Below, in pieces: positions 1 to 4,361 of a stretch of 6,490 nucleotides of DNA. The notes under the pieces were generated by a model. It was not told where the DNA came from. It worked only from the letters and a program-made list of their open reading frames with translations, and did no database searches. This DNA comes from Candidatus Woesearchaeota archaeon. GTDB taxonomy: Archaea; Nanobdellota; Nanobdellia; SCGC-AAA011-G17; JACOZS01. Location: assembly GCA_016181215.1 (NCBI GenBank), contig JACOZS010000052.1, forward strand, positions 1 to 6,490. Direction: 5' to 3'. Each line of letters opens with the position of its first letter. Within the stretch, counting starts at the first letter, position 1. The translations under genes and the position numbers were made by a program.

Positions 1-135
1 ATTACTGGGAATCTGCCCGCTCATCCTGACGTCATAACCAGAGCCATAAACCCTGTAATTATAATTAGTATGATAAGCGCTAACTAAAGTAGTCAGTAAT
101 ACCAACATCAAAACTAAAAGCAGTATTCTTCTCAT
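1..135 (-). CDS. Secreted protein with Sec signal peptide, N-terminal 45 residues (cut by window edge)
   Basis: An open frame begins with ATG at 135 and runs off the window at position 1 without a stop. The 45 visible residues begin MRRILLLVLMLVLLTTLVSA: two arginines, a Leu/Val-rich core at about residues 4-18, then a V-S-A site fitting signal peptidase cleavage after Ala20. The mature part starts YHTNYNYRVYG and is rich in Tyr, Asn and Gly. This indicates export across the membrane, but no domain can be recognised in so short a piece. It lies 45 bases beyond the zinc-ribbon gene on the same strand and has its own TATA box, so it probably opens a separate transcription unit. The reading frame and signal peptide are directly visible; the function is unknown. 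Confidence 0.75.
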   Translation of the reverse strand, partial: MRRILLLVLMLVLLTTLVSAYHTNYNYRVYGSGYDVRMSGQIPSN

Positions 136-170
136 CTCTAAAATAACCCTATTTCAAGAAGACCTTCAAA

Positions 171-178
171 TATATAAA
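171..178 (-). promoter_or_regulatory. Archaeal TATA box for the secreted-protein gene starting at 135
   Basis: On the minus strand these bases read TTTATATA, essentially the archaeal TATA consensus. The centre is about 39 nt upstream of the ATG at 135, so the usual 25-27 nt spacing predicts a transcript start near 148 and a leader of about 13 nt. A short interrupted inverted repeat (GAAG-GT-CTTC, about 156-165) sits just downstream and could be a regulator site, but this is only a possibility. Confidence 0.5.
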
Positions 179-180
179 CA

Positions 181-318
181 TTACTCGAACAAACCAGATT
201 TATCCTTGTAATTGCATTTTAAGCATAAATACCTGTTTGGTTTCAAGAAAGTCACAGGAACATTCTTGGGAGGATATTCAGCCCTTACATTAGGAGATCC
301 GCATTTTGGACATTTCAT
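181..318 (-). CDS. Small zinc-ribbon protein (45 aa)
   Basis: The frame runs from ATG at 318 to TAA at 181-183 and encodes 45 residues. It has two CxxC knuckles, C3-P-K-C6 and C32-L-K-C35, about 25 residues apart, as in a treble-clef or zinc-ribbon fold that binds one zinc ion. The region between them is Pro/Val-rich (about residues 15-27) and could form the beta strands of the ribbon. There is no signal peptide or membrane segment, so it should be cytosolic. Its ATG overlaps the TGA stop of the upstream RPA-like gene by four bases (ATGA), which implies translational coupling and suggests joint function with that ssDNA-binding protein. Small zinc ribbons often bind nucleic acid or act as accessory subunits of replication and transcription complexes, but no specific family is recognised. 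The zinc site is clear; the role is inferred from context alone. Confidence 0.82.
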   Translation of the reverse strand: MKCPKCGSPNVRAEYPPKNVPVTFLKPNRYLCLKCNYKDKSGLFE

Positions 319-1292
319 AAGTCCCTTCCAAATTCTTTTATCAGCTCATCCGGTGTTATCTCTTCTATGTTCTTTGCGTTAAACTCAAGTCTGTCAAACA
401 TATCATTCTTCTTTACAACACCATTAATTCTTAATTGTTTTCCAACAATCTCATTTTTTGTCTGCTCAAAATTTTCTTTAGAATACCCGTTTAATAATTT
501 ATCAGCCGCATCTCTAAAAGCCACCACCCTGATGCTGTCAGTCCCATCATCAAAAACAAAATTCATAACAGGAATCTTTTTCTCATTCACAGTTCCATGC
601 GTATCACAATTAAATTTATCCCCAACCAGTTTAACTCTTTTTTCACATTCGCTGCAAATTTCAAAATATCTGGGTTCAAAAACCTGAACAACCGTCCCAC
701 ATAACATGGCAAAATCATTCGCCTGTAAGAGTTCTATGTTCTTTTTTCCTGCATCTTTAACTTGATAACCAACCTGTTCTATCTTAACATCTTTAGGATT
801 TAGGTCAACTGATCCTCTGTTCCCAAGATGGATCTCTTTATAACCATTAAGCCCTTCCTTAACGTAGCCGCTTTTTATTCGGATAATTGCATCTTGTTTA
901 ATCTCGCCTTCCTCTAACAGTTTGATATGACTGGTATCCCAAAAAACAACTTTTATTATTCCAGTTTCATCCCCCATCAAGAAGTTCCCGACTTTTCCCT
1001 GATGTTTTTCTGTCTTATACTCTCTGACACCAAAAACGTTTGTCACTTTTCCAGCCACATTTACAGATCTCATCCCGGGAATTATCTTATTTATCTTTAG
1101 ATTTCTCTCGCCTATGTTTTCAAACAGTTTAACCCCTAATTCATTTGCAACAATATGCGCAGCCCCATCCCTGCTTATCAAATCAGAAAATTTGTTTAAT
1201 TTCTCTTTAACCTTAACTTCAACCTCTTCTTTCTTCAGCCCTTTTTCATCAATTATCTTCTTTATTATATCTTCATACGTATATCCCATCAT
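315..1292 (-). CDS. Archaeal replication protein A (RPA)-like ssDNA-binding protein
   Basis: A 325-residue protein expected to coat single-stranded DNA in replication, repair and recombination, in the cytosol. Residues 1-60 are helical and contain the stretch ISRDGAAHIVANELGV, which I recognise as typical of archaeal RPA-like proteins. A first OB fold spans about 68-165 (GKVTNVFGVREY, then the GNFLMGDETGIIKVVFWD strands). A second spans about 190-312 and carries an inserted zinc finger, C213-x2-C216 with C229-x2-H232, as in the C-terminal OB fold of RPA large subunits; VFDDGTDSIRVVAFRD follows. The length fits a single-chain archaeal RPA of the RPA41 type; no RPA14 or RPA32 partner is present here. 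Two ATGs (1292 and 1289) are possible starts, and an in-frame TAA just upstream rules out a longer one. Its stop overlaps the start of the zinc-ribbon gene. It follows the membrane-protein cassette after 34 bases and is probably co-transcribed, although a TATA-like site at 1341-1349 may add independent expression. Family assignment is confident; partners are not known. Confidence 0.9.
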   Translation of the reverse strand: MMGYTYEDIIKKIIDEKGLKKEEVEVKVKEKLNKFSDLISRDGAAHIVANELGVKLFENIGERNLKINKIIPGMRSVNVAGKVTNVFGVREYKTEKHQGKVGNFLMGDETGIIKVVFWDTSHIKLLEEGEIKQDAIIRIKSGYVKEGLNGYKEIHLGNRGSVDLNPKDVKIEQVGYQVKDAGKKNIELLQANDFAMLCGTVVQVFEPRYFEICSECEKRVKLVGDKFNCDTHGTVNEKKIPVMNFVFDDGTDSIRVVAFRDAADKLLNGYSKENFEQTKNEIVGKQLRINGVVKKNDMFDRLEFNAKNIEEITPDELIKEFGRDL

Positions 1293-1326
1293 ATTTTAAC
1301 AACCCCTTTTCCTAGAATATTCTCCT

Positions 1327-2088
1327 TCAGTTTTTCAGGTTATTTAAATCTAACGCAAAGAGAATATCCACATCGCCATATATACTTTTGTCTGTTGTTT
1401 TAAACATAAAAACTCCCTCTTCAGTTGAAATATCAATATTTTGATTCTTCCCATCTTTTAAACATTCCTCCGGACCATTTTCTGACGTTAAAACATTAAA
1501 ATTAGCCAAGCAGGTCAAAAACTCTTGATCATTAATAAATTCAGCCAGTATTGAATACCCGTCAAAGGTATAATCAAACTCATCTTCTAAATACAAGTAT
1601 CTCTCATATTCAACATTATTTTTTTTAAACCTAGTCTGATTTCCTGGATCTCCAGTCAAAATTAGCTTACCACCAACGAATTCCGCATCAAATTCATAAG
1701 AAGCATCCTTCAGATCCAATCTGCTACTAAAATCTTCTTTAAAATAATGTAAGAAATTCTTGATCGCTTTCTCTTTCCCAATAACACACTCTTTTCTGGA
1801 ATAAAGACTCGCTCTGCCTGAATAAAGTTCACAATCTCCGCTAATAAATCCGCCGTTCTCGCCTAACATTTTTAACGCTTCTTTAAAACTTATCCGCATG
1901 ATCTGTTTATTTTCAGTCAAAACATTATTGCTCTCGTCATAAACTTTTTTTATATCAGAAATAGTTCCGCCAATCTCTCGTTCCCTGTATTCCGAATCCA
2001 AAAAGAATAATCCGTACAGCAGGTATAATATCGCCGCTGCTCCGATCAATACCACAAAGGTATCAAAAAAGAATCCTTTTTTATTCAT
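1327..2088 (-). CDS. N-terminally anchored membrane protein with pilin-like leader, cassette gene 5 of 5 (253 aa)
   Basis: Not assigned to a named family. The protein begins MNKKGFFFDTF: a short basic leader with K-K-G, followed by one hydrophobic segment at about residues 10-30. This matches the layout of archaeal class III (type IV prepilin-like) signals, with possible cleavage after Gly5. The rest (about 220 residues) should lie outside the membrane. It starts with a charged helical stretch at 32-76 ending in LKMLGENGGF, a pattern I have the impression of having met in DPANN membrane proteins. A mixed domain with C86, C101, C193 and C209 follows, enough for two disulfides. The middle is rich in Tyr, Asp and Glu and looks like alternating beta strands. 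The ATG at 2088 overlaps the preceding stop (ATGA) and has GGTGG four bases upstream, which supports coupling and this start. It is the last and second-largest of the five anchored proteins. A minor-pilin or pseudopilin-like role is inference; a plain surface-anchored protein is the alternative. Confidence 0.8.
   Translation of the reverse strand: MNKKGFFFDTFVVLIGAAAILYLLYGLFFLDSEYREREIGGTISDIKKVYDESNNVLTENKQIMRISFKEALKMLGENGGFISGDCELYSGRASLYSRKECVIGKEKAIKNFLHYFKEDFSSRLDLKDASYEFDAEFVGGKLILTGDPGNQTRFKKNNVEYERYLYLEDEFDYTFDGYSILAEFINDQEFLTCLANFNVLTSENGPEECLKDGKNQNIDISTEEGVFMFKTTDKSIYGDVDILFALDLNNLKN
1341..1349 (-). promoter_or_regulatory. Possible internal promoter (TATA-like) for the RPA-zinc ribbon pair
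   Basis: The minus strand reads ATTTAAATA inside the 3' end of the upstream coding region. A start about 26 nt downstream would fall near 1319 and give a leader of roughly 27 nt. That leader contains AAGGGGTT about 10 nt before the ATG at 1292, which can pair partly with the 16S anti-Shine-Dalgarno. AT-rich coding DNA gives such matches by chance, so support is weak. Read-through from the upstream operon remains the simpler explanation. Confidence 0.27.
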
Positions 2089-2612
2089 GCTTCCACCATG
2101 CTCTTGTAAAGGCTCATTTTTAAGTCAGGGTACAATTCATAGGACGCTACAGTTCTGCATTTGTCCACGCAGTATTCTTTATAAAAATTTTCTCCTTCAA
2201 TAGCAGCAGTCAATTTATTTCCAGAATAAACTGCAACAGCATATCCAGCAACAAACACATTTGCCATTTTTTTGGAATTGCCATCGTAATCAGCCCAGTT
2301 ATCAAAAGTGAAATCAAATCCATCCAGTATTTTTTTGATTTCCCTCTCTAAAACAACTGTATAAGTATCATCAATATCGGCTTTGTAAATCAATTCTGAG
2401 ATAAGTATCCTTTCATTATCAACCTCAACCTCTGTATTCAACAACCCGTCCAATGAAAAAACCTCTCCGACATTTGTTTGAGCCATAGTAAATCTTTCAG
2501 TAGCCACCTCAGCAAGCCATGGCACTAATAAAAAAACAAACCCATAAGTTATAAAGAGCAGAAATATCGCAAAAACTAACTGCCCCACATCCCCAAAACC
2601 TCGTTTAAACAT
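2085..2612 (-). CDS. N-terminally anchored membrane protein with pilin-like leader, cassette gene 4 of 5 (175 aa)
   Basis: No named family is recognised. It begins MFKRGFGDVGQLV, with a K-R-G leader and an unusually strong hydrophobic segment at about residues 10-32 (VFAIFLLFITYGFVFLLV). The acidic Asp8 and Gln11 near the start of this segment recall the polar residues found there in prepilins, though the classic Glu5 is absent. The outer part has a helical spacer (34-55), then LLNTEVEVDNERILISELI (about 58-75), which resembles a motif I associate with small DPANN membrane proteins. A helix (82-97) and a strand-rich end with C148 and C152 (CVDKC), a likely disulfide or metal pair, follow. The ATG at 2612 overlaps the upstream stop by eight bases, and its own stop overlaps the next ATG by four. 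GGGGTG lies about 11 nt before the start as a modest ribosome site. Export and anchoring are well supported; pilus or complex assembly is inference. Confidence 0.8.
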   Translation of the reverse strand: MFKRGFGDVGQLVFAIFLLFITYGFVFLLVPWLAEVATERFTMAQTNVGEVFSLDGLLNTEVEVDNERILISELIYKADIDDTYTVVLEREIKKILDGFDFTFDNWADYDGNSKKMANVFVAGYAVAVYSGNKLTAAIEGENFYKEYCVDKCRTVASYELYPDLKMSLYKSMVEA

Positions 2613-3099
2613 TTTTTCTTAACACCCCGTTTATGCTTAAATAACCTGGTACTAATATTCCATTATCATATACTAAAACATAATGCTTGTTGAAAACGCA
2701 GAAGAATCTTTCGTTGTCAAAACAGGAATCGGAATCTATCCTAAAATCCCCTGCCTGAGTCTCAACAACAGTCTCCTTCCTATGATTGCCATATTCCAAA
2801 ATCAGTCCAGCCGAAAATCCTTTCCTGCTGTTGCACGTTAACAAATGATCTGCCTCTAGTTTATTAGGATCTATAATATTATGGGAATAATACTCTTTCC
2901 CAACACGGCCTGATTTCATCAGGCAGTTAGAATTATACAAAAACCTTGAGCTAAGCTGGTTTGCTTCTTCATAATAAATATCCTCTAACGAACTAAGAGC
3001 TTTTGCCTCAACCAAATAAAACCCGCCAAAGATCGCGGCAACAATTGCTATTCTTAAGGGCCACATAATCACCTCTCCAATAGGCAGGTAATCAGCCAT
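2605..3099 (-). CDS. N-terminally anchored cysteine-containing membrane protein, cassette gene 3 of 5 (164 aa)
   Basis: The frame is open to an ATG at 3135, but I choose ATG 3099: GGAGG lies six bases upstream, the overlap with the preceding gene shrinks from 44 to 8 bases, and the product then starts directly before its membrane segment. The 164-residue product begins MADYLPIGEVIMW and has one hydrophobic segment at about 12-31. Unlike its neighbours it lacks a basic K/R-G leader, so it may be an uncleaved anchor. The outer domain has four cysteines (C59, C89, C126, C134), which could form two disulfides. It contains RFLYNSNCLMKSG (about 52-64) and IIDPNKL (75-81), and ends with strand-like HYVLVYDNGILVPGYLSING. 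I have the impression of similar NCL...IDxxKL...C patterns in other DPANN membrane proteins but cannot name a family. Position and size fit a small subunit of the same membrane assembly. The function is unknown. Confidence 0.8.
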   Translation of the reverse strand: MADYLPIGEVIMWPLRIAIVAAIFGGFYLVEAKALSSLEDIYYEEANQLSSRFLYNSNCLMKSGRVGKEYYSHNIIDPNKLEADHLLTCNSRKGFSAGLILEYGNHRKETVVETQAGDFRIDSDSCFDNERFFCVFNKHYVLVYDNGILVPGYLSINGVLRKNV

Positions 3100-3460
3100 T
3101 TCTTCCCTCCAAAACCAGATTATTTCCAACCTCATCCAATAATATTAAAGCCTCTTCATCTTTGCCATAATATCCAAAAACATGCTTTCCATCTAAGATG
3201 TATATCTTACCTTCACCATTATCCAAATTATACGAAAAATTACTAGCCGGATAAGTAATCTTAGTGTATCCAGAGGAAGGAATCTGATTTAGAATCAGTC
3301 TAAGATTTATGTTATCTACTCTCTGTTTAAAAGCTTCTCCATAAATCTCGCTGTTTGCTCTGCTAAATAGAATTATTGCCAATAACACGCTAAGTACCAG
3401 GTAGAATGTAACTAATAAACCATAAGGTACCGACCCCTTTCTCCAGATTTTGCTGACCAT
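3092..3460 (-). CDS. Small N-terminally anchored protein with pilin-like leader, cassette gene 2 of 5 (122 aa)
   Basis: No named family is recognised. It begins MVSKIWRKGSVPYG: a basic leader with R-K-G at 7-9 and one hydrophobic segment at about 13-33 (LLVTFYLVLSVLLAIILF), again a type IV prepilin-like layout with possible cleavage after Gly9. The outer part is only about 88 residues. It has a helix at 40-60 (GEAFKQRVDNINLRLILNQI) and then a strand-rich module with YPASNFSYNLDNGEGKIYIL (about 70-89), which looks like alternating beta strands with a Gly/Asn turn. It is the only cassette member without cysteine. GAGG five bases upstream of the ATG (3466-3469) supports the start. The 47-base gap from the preceding gene is the largest inside the cassette; its stop overlaps the next ATG by eight bases (ATGGCTGA). 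The size, helix-then-sheet order and leader would fit a minor pilin or pseudopilin, but this is inference. Confidence 0.78.
   Translation of the reverse strand: MVSKIWRKGSVPYGLLVTFYLVLSVLLAIILFSRANSEIYGEAFKQRVDNINLRLILNQIPSSGYTKITYPASNFSYNLDNGEGKIYILDGKHVFGYYGKDEEALILLDEVGNNLVLEGRNG
3106..3110 (-). promoter_or_regulatory. Strong Shine-Dalgarno site that fixes the start at 3099
   Basis: The minus strand reads GGAGG, with GAAGAA separating it from the ATG at 3099. It is the best ribosome binding site in the window and lies inside the 3' end of the preceding coding region. It favours the 164-residue form over the 176-residue one that would start at 3135. Confidence 0.75.
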
Positions 3461-3469
3461 TTTTTCCTC

Positions 3470-3507
3470 AAAAAAGTTTCTCTGCCTTTCCTTCAGCAGG
3501 TTTGCTG
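3470..3507 (-). other. Small hairpin and T-run between cassette genes 1 and 2
   Basis: In the 47-base gap the minus strand holds CAGCA-AACC-TGCTG, a 5-bp stem with a 4-base loop (3494-3507), starting four bases after the TAG codon. A run of six T follows about 18 bases later (3475-3470), just before the GAGG ribosome site of the next gene. It could be a partial terminator or an RNA-processing site that lowers expression of genes 2-5 relative to gene 1. The stem is short and the T-run is not adjacent, so this may be chance. Confidence 0.25.
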
Positions 3508-4305
3508 CTAACTAGATACTGCTGCAACTTTCTTTTTTTCAATTCTATCCGCAACCTCATTTGTTAGTTTTTCAAATCTAGTTTCTAAGATAGAACTAAT
3601 TCCAGCAATAAAAACATAAACTTTGCCTTTATCCATAATTTTTTCAACATATAACCCCTGCGTATTAAAATCTTTATCATTCCAGTAGTCCTCGCATTGC
3701 CCATAAATAAATAAGTTTGAGTATTTTTCTGTGTAATGCTCATTGTTTAAAACATAACTCTTGCCAACCATATTTTGAGATATCGCTTTACTGACTTTAT
3801 GGTTTTCTCTGGTCTCATCATCAGAATAATTCAAAGTAAAAATAAAATCCACATCTTTTAATCTCCTGCAATCAACTAAATCTCCGCCGGAAGAATCGCT
3901 GTCAAAATCAGAATCATCTCCCCATGGGGTATACCAACTATCTCCTGTTTCAGCGTACAAACATAAACATGAATCTCCTTCGCATAACAGCGGTTTGGTC
4001 ACGCTTTCCTCTCCGCAAACATCATAAACCTTATTTTCATCTTTATTAAAACCAACAATTATATGATGGTTCGAAACATAATACGGATGAGCCATAATCC
4101 CTTTCCAGAATTCAACGTCGTCAACTCCTCTTCTATCTAATGCCGCAACTAAAGAATACATATTCTGTCTGCTGTTATCTTCTTTAATCTTATCTAGGTT
4201 TGTTAGTCCAACAATCAAAGAGATCACAAGAATAACCACAAAAGTGGATAGGACAATAACTATTAAGCTGCCCAAACTTAGTTGAATATCTCCCCTTTTT
4301 CCCAT
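3508..4305 (-). CDS. N-terminally anchored Cys/Asp-rich membrane protein with pilin-like leader, cassette gene 1 of 5 (265 aa)
   Basis: First gene of the cassette and the largest product; no named family is recognised. It begins MGKRGDIQLS, with a K-R-G leader, then a long hydrophobic segment at about 11-34 (SLIVIVLSTFVVILVISLIVGL). Gln8 just before that segment and possible cleavage after Gly5 fit archaeal class III signals. The outer domain starts with a helix at 38-60 and then HPYYVSNHHIIVGFNKDENKVY (about 73-94). A cysteine group follows: C97, C108, C113, C115 (the CEGDSCLC stretch) and C146. Between C115 and C146 lies an Asp/Ser-rich loop (121-142) that could bind calcium. A sixth cysteine is C204, and the protein ends with a strand (IMDKGKVYVFIAG) and a charged helix. 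There is no ribosome site before the ATG, but a TATA box sits 26 nt upstream, so the transcript is probably leaderless. It may be the main or tip subunit of a membrane complex; that is inference. Confidence 0.82.
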   Translation of the reverse strand: MGKRGDIQLSLGSLIVIVLSTFVVILVISLIVGLTNLDKIKEDNSRQNMYSLVAALDRRGVDDVEFWKGIMAHPYYVSNHHIIVGFNKDENKVYDVCGEESVTKPLLCEGDSCLCLYAETGDSWYTPWGDDSDFDSDSSGGDLVDCRRLKDVDFIFTLNYSDDETRENHKVSKAISQNMVGKSYVLNNEHYTEKYSNLFIYGQCEDYWNDKDFNTQGLYVEKIMDKGKVYVFIAGISSILETRFEKLTNEVADRIEKKKVAAVSS

Positions 4306-4326
4306 AATCTAAATAAGCTATAGTAA

Positions 4327-4335
4327 GTTTATATT
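4327..4335 (-). promoter_or_regulatory. TATA box of the cassette operon (leaderless start at 4305)
   Basis: The minus strand reads AATATAAAC, centred 26 nt upstream of the ATG at 4305 and preceded by an A-rich stretch (AAAACAAAAAC) that could act as the BRE. This spacing puts transcription start at or next to the ATG, and no Shine-Dalgarno precedes it. The downstream genes carry ribosome sites or coupled starts, the usual archaeal arrangement of a leaderless first gene followed by SD-led internal genes. Confidence 0.6.
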
Positions 4336-4361
4336 GTTTTTGTTTTCTTCTAATTCAATGC

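Noticed and set aside
156..165. Short interrupted inverted repeat GAAG-GT-CTTC as an operator
   Set aside because: Only four bases per arm in AT-rich DNA; too short to support as a separate feature.
367..687. Plus-strand open frame of 106 codons
   Set aside because: It lies wholly antisense to the RPA-like gene; its Ser/Phe-rich composition is the mirror of AT-rich Lys/Glu codons, and no ribosome site or domain is seen.
1114..1299. Plus-strand open frame of 61 codons
   Set aside because: Antisense to the N-terminal part of the RPA-like gene, with low-complexity Ser/Phe/Ile composition.
1327..4305. Reading the cassette as archaellum (archaellin) genes
   Set aside because: Archaellins share strongly conserved N-terminal segments and lie with flaHIJ-type genes; these five differ in sequence, are cysteine-rich and have no such neighbours in the window.
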